Shown here piece after piece: positions 24,003-33,836 of a stretch of DNA of 64,000 nt. A program made the position numbers and the translations under genes. Source of the stretch: Scleromitrula shiraiana (Eukaryota > Ascomycota > Leotiomycetes > Helotiales > Sclerotiniaceae); NCBI GenBank assembly GCA_028455995.1, contig JABELC010000013.1:1116001-1180000 (forward strand). Direction: 5' to 3'. Positions within the stretch are counted from its first letter, which is position 1. Each line of letters opens with the position of its first letter. A model generated the notes under the pieces. It searched no databases. It saw only the letters and a list, made by a program, of their open reading frames with translations, and was not told the origin of the DNA.

Positions 24003-24597
24003 ATGGTTAAGGTCGGAGATTCTATCCCAAGCGTCGAGCTTTTCGAGGGAAACCCAGAAAACAAGGTCAATCTTGCCTCTGAATTGGCTTCAGGATCCGG
24101 TATTATCATTGGTGTACCAGCAGCTTTCAGTCCAACATGTTCCGACTCGCATGTTCCAGGATATATCATGCACCCAAAGCTTAGCTCTGCCGGAAAGGTC
24201 TTCGTCATTTCTGTTAACGATGCTTTCGTGTAAGATCTTTTCATCGCATCTTAGATTCATAGTCTCCATTGCGAGTCTGAACTAATCGTCTTTTTCAATA
24301 GAATGAACGCATGGGGTAAATCCCTCGACCCAGAGAAGAAATCTGGTATTAGATTCCTTGGTGACCAGAGCGGCGACTTCACTCGAGCTTGGGATCTCGA
24401 ATTCCCTGCTGCTCCTTTCTTAGGCACAAACCGCAGTAAGAGATATGCCATCGAGATTGAAGAAGGAAAAGTCAAGAGTGTAAACATTGAGCCAGATAAC
24501 ATTGGTACTGCTGGTATGTGAAGCTCTCGTCTATTATTTCAAATTCGTATTGACAGATGTTACAGTATCCACGGCGGACAAGATTCTCGGAGAGTAA
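24003..24597 (+). CDS. Peroxiredoxin, Prx5/PMP20 type
   Basis: Three exons (24003-24229, 24302-24513, 24557-24597) encode 159 residues. The active-site block is GVPAAFSPTCSDSHVPGYI, with the peroxidatic cysteine at C46; most relatives have PGAFTPTC, so Ala replaces Gly here. Downstream blocks VFVISVNDAFVMNAW and IRFLGDQSGDFTRAWDLE are diagnostic of the AhpC/TSA Prx5 group that includes the fungal allergen Asp f 3. It reduces H2O2 and organic peroxides using thiols, and only one conserved cysteine is seen, indicating a 1-Cys mechanism or an external resolving thiol. The C-terminus (KILGE) has no SKL-type peroxisomal signal, so cytosolic location is likely. The final intron is only 43 nt. Confidence 0.93.
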
Positions 24598-24997
24598 GGG
24601 TTGAATAATTGATGAAAGCTTGGCGGATTGATTTGGTTTACATATTTGAATAGTTACACGAACATACGTGTCAGGTTTATAGGAACACTTTATGATATCA
24701 AAATATGATATGATAACTAGAATAAATTTGAATATTTTCTTTCGAGCAAGACTTGATTTCTTTAGTGCCAGTCAATCCTATGTTGACGCTGACAAATTGC
24801 TGTGTAATCCATGTAAGCATCTTCAGTAAGCAGCCATTCTCATTCAATTCTCATCGTCAACTAGAAATAATTAATACAACGGTTGCAAGACAATACAAAC
24901 AGATGATTTTATCCCTCTGGACTTCCTATAATACAAACCTCAGCTGTGATAATCAAGCTAATTTCCTAACATCACAAATATATTCTCAAACAAAAAG
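24598..24997. other. Spacer after the peroxiredoxin gene
   Basis: 3' flank of the peroxiredoxin gene and upstream flank of the broken F-box-like locus. No feature seen. Confidence 0.5.
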
Positions 24998-26430
24998 ATG
25001 ACAACCTTCGAAACGCTTGTCCCAGATGTGAAGTATCTGATACTTCTTAATGTTCCGACAGTTCAATCTTTATGGTCCATTTCGCCATAAAGAATGATAT
25101 TGGACCTGAAATTTCGGAGGATGCTCTGGCCGCATTGGATACTGTTGATTTCCATCGAACAAAATCCACAACGGATGATAAAGTCAGTGATTTCGTAGAG
25201 AAGCATTTATACTTTCAAAAAACACCCCGAAATGAGGACAACAAGGATGTCCTTGCGACTTGGTAATGCGTTGAAATTGCGGCAAATACATCGTGACATT
25301 ACATGCATGGTCAAGCATTATGCGAAAGAAACTCTCCCACTATTTGAGACCTGGTAGGACATTTAAAGGGGCCTCGACAACCAATTCCTCATCTCTTCAA
25401 TTCGGAGAAATCCAGAATTTATGGTTCATTGCACAGGTTACTGCTTGTTTGTCACGTTCAAAATCATTATCTACAATGGAATCATGATGATGATGACGAC
25501 GATTCTCACAAATGGCGTATCATCGGGTCATCTTGATGATGAAACATACAGTGTTATGGAGAATTGTGATCCTTGGCAAATTGAGGCAATACACAGTACA
25601 TATGAATTTCTCCGCCGTGCAATTAGTGCGAAATGGAAAGCAATTGAAAATGATTATTTCATTACTCTTTCCAAACCAATATGGAAGATTGGGACGTCAA
25701 TTATGATCGTATAGCAGAAATGCGTACTGATTATGAAAAACATAAGACATTCTCCTGATGCGCACGAACTGTATGATACTCCTTTTCCCAATGGAATGGG
25801 TCCTTGGCACAAAAATGACATTGTTTTCTCTTATCAATTCCCCCGAGATGTGGACAACAATTTTCTGCCCCGCGGAGGTTTCCTAAAGAAAGGATTCGCG
25901 TTCTTGAGAAAAGTATTTACTCTAGAAGGCGAGCCGTTGAGACAACTGATGACGGATAGTCCAATTCCAGACGATCAAGTTTGGAACCATTGGCAAGAAA
26001 TGCCCCGTAATCTATATAGTCAAGAAATTGACTTAGGTCGAGATTATAATAGGGGTCCAAACGGGGGCTGGCTTTGGGTATATACAAAAAAGGAGGATGC
26101 TAATTTTTGGGATAATTATGCCCGACGTTACCGCAAATTGAGGTCATTTGGTATTGTCTTCTGGGAATCAGTTCGACTCCAGGAGTCGACTGTGCTTAAC
26201 TGCAGGAAACTCCCAATATTTCTTTCACTTCGCAGCAACCCTAACACTATCACAGCGCGGGGCTCATCACTGGCATTGCGAATTCAATAAGACTTTCCGA
26301 GCCTGTGAAATAACATACTGGTATTGGGAGAAGTGTTGAAGGTAGATTAGGGGGTTTGTATGCCAATTATAAATCTCGTGGACTCAAGAGTCCTGACGCA
26401 AAAGCGATGTACGAATCGCAGATGACATAT
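24998..26430 (+). pseudogene. Broken F-box-type protein gene
   Basis: The locus opens with ATG at 24998 and an F-box-like segment (TFETLVPDVKYLILLNVPTV, then QSLWSIS) that hits a stop at 25088. Coding-like sequence continues in another frame (DIGPEISEDALAALDTVDFH, 25072-25266). It resumes in the first frame at 25421-26290, interrupted by a TAG at 25712. It shifts again near 26150-26339 (AGNSQYFFHFAATLTL), and fades out near 26430 (GRLGGLYANYKSRGLKSPDA). The pieces are collinear and resemble the large fungal family with an N-terminal F-box and a divergent ~500-residue body. At least two frame changes plus two stops cannot be explained by introns, because good donor/acceptor pairs are missing. 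The family assignment of the body is tentative. Confidence 0.6.
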
Positions 26431-27044
26431 TGAAGTTTTTATTTACTCGAAATCCACATCTTGGCCTTGATAATGACAAGGAGAAATAAAACCCTCTGGA
26501 GGAAATCATACGAGCAGCAGTCTTTTGGGAAACTTATACACAACTTGGATGCCCTGTAGTATTGAACCGAGTTTTAGACCTTCATTTGAAAGGACTGCTA
26601 AGTGTCCGAGTCTTATGCGTGTACAGACCCCAGCGACGTCCCAGCCAAGCATCAGGAGACTTCTAGATTAACTGTGGAAAGTATTCTAAATCGGTGTACG
26701 CAATATTTCCGGCACAACCCTTGAAGATTCTGTGGAGATTTCATCATGCGGTGTTTCTCACCATCTCATGTTTCCCCCTGAACCATCTCATCAACAAAGG
26801 ATGGGCCATTCCCGACCCCAGATCGCTGAACCTCCTTGCTTATTTCCCGATGGATGTGGATATTTCACTCTATTTTTGTTTACATTGCCCTTAATCTTTT
26901 AATATCGAGGAAATGTGTAGAAATGTATAAATATATCCTCCTTTCTCAACGGTTCAAACTTCGTCCCATCATTCTCATTCTCTAAACAATTGTTCAATCT
27001 ATCCAATCTTTACAATACCAATCTTCCAGTCATTACCATTCAAA
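26431..27044. other. Spacer upstream of the secreted-protein gene
   Basis: Short open frames only. 26694-26894 is open for 66 codons but has no domain. The last 120 bases are the promoter and leader of the next gene. Confidence 0.5.
26926..26933 (+). promoter_or_regulatory. Probable TATA box of the secreted-protein gene
   Basis: TATAAATA lies 119 bases upstream of the ATG at 27045 and is followed by a pyrimidine-rich leader (CCTCCTTTCTC, TTCTCATTCTC), a common layout in strongly expressed fungal genes. Confidence 0.45.
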
Positions 27045-27553
27045 ATGCGTTTCTTCTCTACCATCTTGAGCATCGCTGCTTTCAGCGCCGTTGCAACCGC
27101 CACCCTTGACCCAGCTACCTCAAACACAAAGGGTTACTACCCCAAGAGCCCATCCTGCAAGCGTAAGTTCCTCCCCCATCATACCACCAAGCAAACAACC
27201 AACTAACCCACTTTCCCCCCCATACAGCCAGCAAAGTATCCAAAGCGATCCAAGCCGCCGAATGCGCCTACAACACCCGCGTCTCCGGCACCCAAACCTT
27301 CGCCGTCTTCGAAACCGACCACCAATACGATCGCAACCACGGTGCTCCATACGGAACTTGCTCCGCGTATACCTGCACCGCTCCTACATATAGCCAGTTG
27401 ACCGCTGACACCGATTACTGGACTTTCTATTGGAGTAATGCCGGGAAGGGGAGCGGTGTTGGTACTGGCTGTATTAAGGATTCAAAAACGGGTATATGTG
27501 GGTGTGAGAACTCGGATGGTTCTTTTGTTCCGGGTTCGAGCTCTTGTACTTAG
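27045..27553 (+). CDS. Small secreted cysteine-rich protein (effector candidate)
   Basis: Two exons (27045-27162 and 27228-27553) flanking a 65-nt intron encode 147 residues. Residues 1-20 (MRFFSTILSIAAFSAVATAT) are a clear signal peptide. The mature part of about 127 residues holds eight cysteines (in SCK, ECA, TCS, YTC, GCI, ICG, GCE and the terminal SSCT), enough for four disulphides. Aromatic-rich patches (DYWTFYWSNAG) occur too. No enzymatic motif or transmembrane segment is seen. Size, secretion and even cysteine number fit apoplastic effectors or cell-surface proteins of plant-associated fungi. I do not recognise a named family with confidence. Codon use in exon 2 (many C-ending codons) suggests good expression. 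Confidence 0.85.
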
Positions 27554-28349
27554 ATGGATTTCGGGTATGGGTGTGTGCGAAATTTGATATTTTTACTGCG
27601 TGCTTGAGGTTGATTTCTTATGCCATTCAGTTGTGATTGATTGATTGATTTTCTAATTGTGATGTCTGAGCTATGGGTGATTGTAGTAGCTGCGAATCTT
27701 TCTATTTTCTCTTCTATATCAAGCAAGTGTGTTGATACCAGCCCGTCACTGATTATTCATCACATCTTGAGGTATTCTTCTCTATACTCTTCCTCGTCAT
27801 AATATCATTGTGATAATCTTCCTCCGTCCTAATCCGATCCGGTTTTCAAGTATAAATTGCTGGGGTATACTTTATACCGGAGGAGACACCACCACATACA
27901 TGGCTTCACTTCCGTTTCATTTCTTTCGTTTACCCGGATTGTCGAAATAAACAATGGAAATACTAGTTTAGTGATATTAATGGTCTTCGAATATCAGGCC
28001 CACTAAGGGAAAACCAGATACACGATCATCGGAATTTATCCTTGGGATTTACCAGACGGATGTATATGGGAACCTGAAACTTATCATTCCAGATACGTAC
28101 CACAATACTCGCCATATACATATAAATTCGTTACCTTCTCAGATTATCCTCAATTTATCTTAATTCATGCTGTGAAATGGCTATTTGCTACATCCATCCA
28201 TCCGGAGGCGTTGAAGAGGGGGGTTAATTGTGTTGCTGTTTTGGGGTTTGTTAGGGAATGATGGATAGATGGTTAGAGAAAAGAAGAAGAACATATAGGG
28301 AGATCTTATATCTTCTACCAACAAAAACAAGACGAAGAAAATAACTCAC
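27554..28349. other. Spacer, plus possible 3' remnant of the esterase pseudogene
   Basis: 3' flank of the secreted-protein gene. On the minus strand the esterase relic may extend into this region after the donor-like GTGAG at 28349, but I could not identify a further exon. Otherwise nothing seen. Confidence 0.45.
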
Positions 28350-29177
28350 GTGGCACATTCAAAAACAAAAGTCTTCTCGGCCCTTTCCCATACAAAAGCT
28401 ACACCTGTCCAAAATAACTATCCATAATAGCCGGCAAAACCGTCGTCGAAAAATTAGAAACATGATACGAATTTCCCACATCATTAACACCCATCCAAAT
28501 ACCAAAGAGATTATTAGAGGGAGAAGAAGAAGAAGAAGAAGAAGAAGAAGAAGAAGAAGAAGAAGAAGAAGAAGAAGAAGGGGGAAATACCCAGTTCAAA
28601 CCCCCTGACGTAGGGTACCCAACCAAATTCGGGTTCTCGAGTGGGTTGCCAGCTGATGAAAAAGTGAACGTTGGATCGAATCCAGTTTGAGAGTAATAGT
28701 CGCCGCTGGATTTGGTGTTAATATTTATTATTCGTTGGAGAAAGGAGGAGAGAAAGAAAATAATACACACAAGGTTATGAAATATTCCATGCCGGTGGGA
28801 GTATATTTTGGGGCTGATTACGATGAATTAGTAAATTCGATTCTCGTTAGATAGAGAAGTAGAACTCACGTTTCGACGTGCTAGAAGTCGTGATGACTTT
28901 CGTCGTTATCGTAATACTGGACGTTTTTGGCATATTAGGGTTTGCACTAGTAGATGTAGTAGCTGTCCCCGGAAGACATTGACCTATTTATTCAACATCA
29001 GCTTTGAATATACAGAGTAGCTCATGATTGTCACTTACTATAGTATGGATTCTGGTACACGCATGTACTCCTAGATGCGCATGCAGTGGGGCCAGTCCAT
29101 GTTAGTCCTCCACATTGCCCATAGACAATTTGTTGGGCACTGGCGAGTGTTGCGAAGAAGAGGAGCGGGAGGATCAT
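28350..29177 (-). pseudogene. Decaying CBM1 + CE16-like acetylesterase gene
   Basis: Four exons join in frame on the minus strand (29177-29039, 28983-28870, 28813-28771, 28705-28399), giving 200 residues. After a signal peptide (MILPLLFFATLASA) comes a perfect fungal cellulose-binding domain CBM1 (YGQCGGLTWTG, then CVYQNPYYSQCLPG) and a Thr/Ser linker. An SGNH/GDSL-type esterase start follows: YFITFGDYYSQTGFDPT. The block I serine of GDS is a tyrosine (GDY). The block II region is missing, replaced by a ~19-Ser run from a TTC microsatellite. Block III survives (LFGIWMGVNDVGNSY). A TAG at 28399-28401 stops the frame in the middle of the conserved YFGQV.LLYGKGPRRLLFLNVP segment, which continues readable past the stop to a donor-like site at 28349. 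I infer a once-secreted plant-cell-wall deacetylase that is no longer catalytic. Confidence 0.72.
28521..28580. repeat. GAA/TTC microsatellite inside the esterase relic
   Basis: About twenty GAA triplets on the plus strand, read as a poly-serine (TTC-frame-shifted TCT) run in the minus-strand relic, where CE16 enzymes normally have the block II Gly and neighbouring residues. Confidence 0.9.
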
Positions 29178-30318
29178 GTTTGATTATGGGGGTTGGAAGG
29201 AACTAGCGAGGAGCCAAAACATAGAAGAGAAAAGGCAAGTTTCAGTTGATATCTGGAGAGTGATTAATTCATGTTATAACACGATTGATATAGATATTAC
29301 TTTGAACTAAATAAGCAACAGAATTGCATGGAGAAAGATTCAACCTCCCGTACAGTATAATAAAATAGACCTGCGGGGTCATTAGCGACGGTCCGTCGGT
29401 CTCGTCTACCCGAATGATACAGATCAGCCAATAGAGAGCAACCTTCTTCAATAAGCCGGATAAATCACCCGGACGGACTGTCGTTCCTGCAGGAGACAAC
29501 TGGCCAAGAATTTTGCCGAGCGAGACTTTAATCATGGGATTTTTGCTCTCGTGATGATATTGATGTCCACAAAATGCATTCCTGTGCTTGAGGGTTGATT
29601 CTAGGATGTTTGTTCCCCGCTGTTTGGTTTTAGTTCTGGCTTTTACTTTTACCCCGCAAAGTAGTTGATGTTGCAGTATGATTGGAGATCGTGTCTTCGA
29701 TCGACTGTTGGAATAGTGTTTAAAGAGAAGACTACTTCTCAAGTGAATGTCCTGACTACTTTAGGGAAACAGAATTTATGAACTTTGTTGATCAGTCAGA
29801 ACAGAAGATACATAACATAAATACGTTGTTCTGTTCAATTTCGGCCTTGTACTAGCAATAGGTTCATGACTTCATGAATCGAACATAGACTCTTGGACGT
29901 TTATGAGGTTAAGATGTTGGATACTGGCAACACTTGGCTGACATGAGTCTAATTCAGTGAGAAATCTAGTACCTACCAGTCATTTTTGGAGACCGTCTTC
30001 CTCGAAGATAGTTTGAAAAGACCTTTGATTCTTCTATGAAAGTTAGCCATCATGAGTGATCTTCAGCTTATTATTGTTCTCTTGTTATAATTCTTCGATT
30101 CCTAAAATTCTTTTCCAGAGAGCGAATAATATCGCGAAAACTAGAATATAGAAGCAAAATTAAATAGTCCATGACGATTCTATTGCAGCCAGTAGAAACC
30201 TCGTTCCTTTCATGCACATGAATCATTGCTCGTTATATCTATCATTCGTCGTTGCTACACCGTCTTGTGGTTCTGGTTCTTTCACCGAAAGTTACCTGAT
30301 CTGAACGCAAATTGTCAA
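29178..30318. other. Intergenic spacer
   Basis: Lies upstream of the esterase relic and downstream of the DUF7918-like gene. A 157-codon minus-strand frame (29269-29742) is present, but it shows no domain, and its composition is not clearly coding, so I leave it out. No RNA gene or repeat seen. Confidence 0.5.
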
Positions 30319-32494
30319 TCAGATCCAATTCCCCTCCATCATCTTAATCTCAATCTCATCACTGACACGAGGCACGTCCTTTTGATGATATGTGTCCATG
30401 TGAATCCCTTCAATCGTATTGCCCTCAACGTTGATTGGTGACATGAGACTCTTCTCGATGTCTTCCGAGTCCCAAACTTTCGTTCGCCTTCTTTCTGGGG
30501 TATTCGCATTCTCCGAATCTACATCTGTAATCTCATTCACCACTATGGTAGATAAATCCTCCTTGTCTTCTGCATTCGGATCTGGAATCCACATATTTAG
30601 CTTAATTCTTGTATATTCAGGATCAATCTTAACAGGCGACGGAGTGCGGCACATCCACTCTGATTCGGTCAGTGAGAGTGTACCTGTATTGTTGTATTCC
30701 TCTTCAATACCCGCTTCATCATTCACAGTTTCATCAGATGAAACTACTCTGGGTGGAATTTGAAGTGGTGCTGGCTTGTTTGGGGATTTTTTATCCTTGC
30801 GAAATGTGACATTTGATAGAGAGTAAGATTCTGAGATTAGAGGAGTCGGCGTGGCCATTATGCCTTGTCTTTTCAACTGTTAGGAAGACTGATTAGTATT
30901 ATTCTTGTATTTAGTAATGAAAAAATATAGCCGAAAAAATCTTTCAAGCAAAATTCTAGAAGATTACAATCATACGTTGGCAGCCTGTGGGGATAGCCCG
31001 TCAAGCTCATCGCAGACTAGTTTGTGACTTGCCAATGAATGACTTGAACTTTCCTCCTCATCGCTGAGAGAATTATCTTCAATCATACTGGTAGAACCGT
31101 CAATCGAAACCGCAACAGCGTTTCCAATGAAAGGATCAGGAGAGGGTTGATCTCTCTCTAAATAGGACATAAGAGAAGGGGTAACAGACGGTGCTCGTGA
31201 GGCGGCGGAACCAGGCCGGTTTTGACTTGTGGAAGGAGATCGACTTGGAGCTTCTGGTAGTGGCCTATTGTAGTCTTCAGCCAGCCAATCTTGTGTAGAA
31301 GCTGTACCATCGATAGATAACCCCGAAAAGTTGGATATGGAATATAAAGGATCGGCATCGGGAGGGACCACAAATGCATCTCGATTATCCTTTTTGTGCG
31401 AAGAACCTCGACGTTTACTAGTAGTATCAAAAACTCGTGACATCCATGGTCGTGTGTTGTCGGAAGAGTCAGAACCGCGCAATTCTTGTGCGGTTTGTAC
31501 TGCATCATGAATCTCATCGCTAGTATATAGTTTACCTAGATATTTTTTTGGTGTGTGGTTCTCTGGAGTAATGACTGGTAACTGCATACTTGGTGTCTGG
31601 CTCATCAAAGTCCTGGGATGGCTCGCAGGTATGAGATTTAAAGAAGCTAAATTGACCCAGCTTCTGTAATGGAACTTGAAAGTAACATATGGATTATCTT
31701 TTGCATCTCTGAGGATGTAGTCGTAGTATCTCTCATCTTGAGGGTCATCCAGGAGCCCACCACTTGGCATACTAAGAAATGTCAGATTCGAGTGGTAGGC
31801 ACATAAGGTATACAAATAAACGGGACAGCTCACATGATACCATAGTCATCTTGCGGTCTATAATATTCACGTTGTGGAGCTCTTCGTTTTCGACCACGGG
31901 CACGAAAGACCTTGACTTCGATTAGACCTCCATCATCTGCCGCACCTCGTCCCTCCTTATCTTTTTTGAAAAAGAAAGATCTTTGTTCTGTGCCAGGATT
32001 CTTGTAGATATTTTTGCCTTCCTTGTAGTCCCAAGACTCGTCAGGATTATAAAATGCTCTCATAACTTGTCCACCTGGTCGTGATTTCGAATTCGTTCCC
32101 CATGATGAAACATGACGTCCATTTAGATACAATTTGAAGTAAAACCATGCGCATTCTGATGCAGCTTCGATGACATTATATCGAATGAAGAATCGAGCCC
32201 CTAACGAAACAATTAGATAATGCTTAACCTGTATAAGAAGAAATGATGTTTATTACCTGAAACTGAGGGAATGTAAACAGAAATAATCGACGACTGTCTA
32301 CCCAGCAAGCGATCTGCTTTACTGTCATTGGTTTTGGCAGCTGGAGAATATTCCTGATCTTCGTAGAAATGTTCTTGTTCGAGATCAGGAGTGCGATAAG
32401 TAAATTGAGAGCTTTCTGGATGTGGAAACTCCGGATGAACTTTCAATTCCCAATTCGAGATAACTGACAATTTAATACCTTTATGCACTGGCAT
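30319..32494 (-). CDS. Conserved fungal protein, DUF7918-like
   Basis: Four exons (32494-32257, 32200-31834, 31771-30976, 30876-30319) encode 652 residues. The first ~270 residues resemble the conserved fungal family with an immunoglobulin-like DUF7918 domain: start GIKLSVISNWELKVHPEFPH, then ISVYIPSVSGARFFIRY, YFKLYLNGRHVSSWG, GLIEVKVFRARGRKRRAP and FHYRSW. The remaining half is Ser/Pro/Glu-rich and probably disordered, with possible phosphosites, e.g. RTPSPVK. No catalytic motif or membrane segment is present. Function in this family is not established; the basic GRKRRAP patch could be a nuclear signal. The donor at 31833 is GTGAGC, and the last intron (99 nt) is the longest here. Confidence 0.75.
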
Positions 32495-33074
32495 CTTGAG
32501 TTGATGATCAAAAAAATCAACTTCAGTGTGGGGTTATTCTTCACCTAGTAAATAGAAGTAAATGTCAAAAAATTGAATAAAAAGATGGCCTCATTGCTTG
32601 AATTGATATTTGAAAATCTAGTGGTAATTATCTTTTCAATACCTTTCAAGTATATAATTGAAGAAGAAAAAGCCTTCCGACGGTGATACTGTCGACGACA
32701 GTAATAGAGGAAAAGAAAAAAGAAAAAAAAAAGAAAAAAGAAGAAGAAAACTTGGAGTAGATGAATTGAAAAGTTTGATCTCGTTTACTTATAAATTACT
32801 GGTTAAGAACTGAAAGTCACAGAATAGAATTGAATACTTGAGTAGGCAGTCGCGACTTCGCTTAAGGATATTCATATTCATTCATATTGACATATTGGCA
32901 TATTGACATATTGACATTCTGATATTCTCACCTTCATATACCTAGATATCTACCATGTAGGTACTCCAGGCCTTTCCAAGGGTTCTACTCTCAAAATTGA
33001 TTTCAAACCTTGGGTAATTGAATAAATAGATCATTTCATCTCATGGTACTGGCATTATTAGAGCCTAATGTACA

Positions 33075-33105
<31 letters not shown>

Positions 33106-33142
33106 GGCCCCCATTCCAAAATATGTCTCCGTTCACCGTTCC
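32495..33142. other. Spacer with simple repeats
   Basis: Contains a purine-rich AAAAAAGAAGAAG tract (about 32705-32750), near-tandem CATATTGACATATTGGC units (about 32875-32910) and a CT microsatellite at 33079-33105. No gene supported. Confidence 0.55.
33079..33105. repeat. CT dinucleotide microsatellite
   Basis: Thirteen or so uninterrupted TC units just downstream (3') of the NDUFS5-like gene. Confidence 0.9.
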
Positions 33143-33610
33143 TCACTTATAACCCAGTACAGCTTTACTATCCTCTTCCTTATCCAGTAGACCTAAATTC
33201 CTTACAACTCCTGCCTTCGGTGCATCATCTCGAGGGTTTGCTTGTTCGGCTTTACGGTATGCCATTTGAATTGCTTGTGTTCTCGCAGCCTGATCGATGC
33301 TGTTAGTCTCAATGCCATAATAGCTTCTGGGAAGGCTGCCATAGCTATGGCCTTGGATTACCGACCTCCTTCTTGTGGTGTAAACATTCATAATAATCTT
33401 CTAAAACTGGCGCACACTTTCGTTTTCCTGAATCATCTTCTGTGGATGTATTGACGACATAACAAGCTAGTACTTCTTGCCAGAAAGGAAAGCATCGAGA
33501 TGGACCTATGTAATTGATTGTTAGCCATTGAGATTCGCGGAGTAGCTTCAATATTTGCCATGAAAATGTTGTTTCAACGCACCTCCATTAAGTCCGTAAC
33601 CAGAAGCCAT
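33143..33610 (-). CDS. NADH:ubiquinone oxidoreductase NDUFS5-like (15 kDa) subunit
   Basis: Three exons (33610-33583, 33505-33366, 33289-33143) encode 104 residues. A twin CX9C motif is visible: C-FPFWQEVLA-C and C-APVLEDYYE-C. This pattern is the hallmark of small intermembrane-space proteins folded by the Mia40 relay. With the N-terminus MASGYGLNGGPSRCFPFW and the basic C-terminus it matches the complex I accessory subunit NDUFS5. Its job is in assembly and stability of respiratory complex I on the intermembrane side. The first exon is only 28 nt, and the second intron has a GTCGGT donor. It shares a short divergent upstream region with the Sec39 gene. Confidence 0.85.
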
Positions 33611-33836
33611 CTTGTACTTTCAATCTTGGTATATTGAGGGGGTCCTTGATTGAAGAGGTGAGGTTCAAACGAAACCACAAATCCATACTAGTAATGCATA
33701 GTAGCCTAAATTTTGCGGCACAAACATGATCATGATCAATTGACGAATTGTGGGGAAACTGGACAGCTATCCAAGGTTCTTTGACGTACCAAAATTAATC
33801 TTCCCATGTTCACAAACTTACGCCCCAAATGAAGTT
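33611..33836. promoter_or_regulatory. Compact bidirectional promoter (NDUFS5-like / Sec39)
   Basis: Only 226 bases separate the two start codons, so both leaders and promoters must fit in this span. No TATA box is evident. Confidence 0.5.

Noticed and set aside
29269..29742. 157-codon minus-strand frame
   Set aside because: No recognisable motif or transcription context; cannot be told from chance, though its length makes it worth an RNA-seq glance.
33750..33836. Upstream extension of SEC39
   Set aside because: It begins with GTG; the first in-frame ATG is at 33837 and the protein there starts like other family members.
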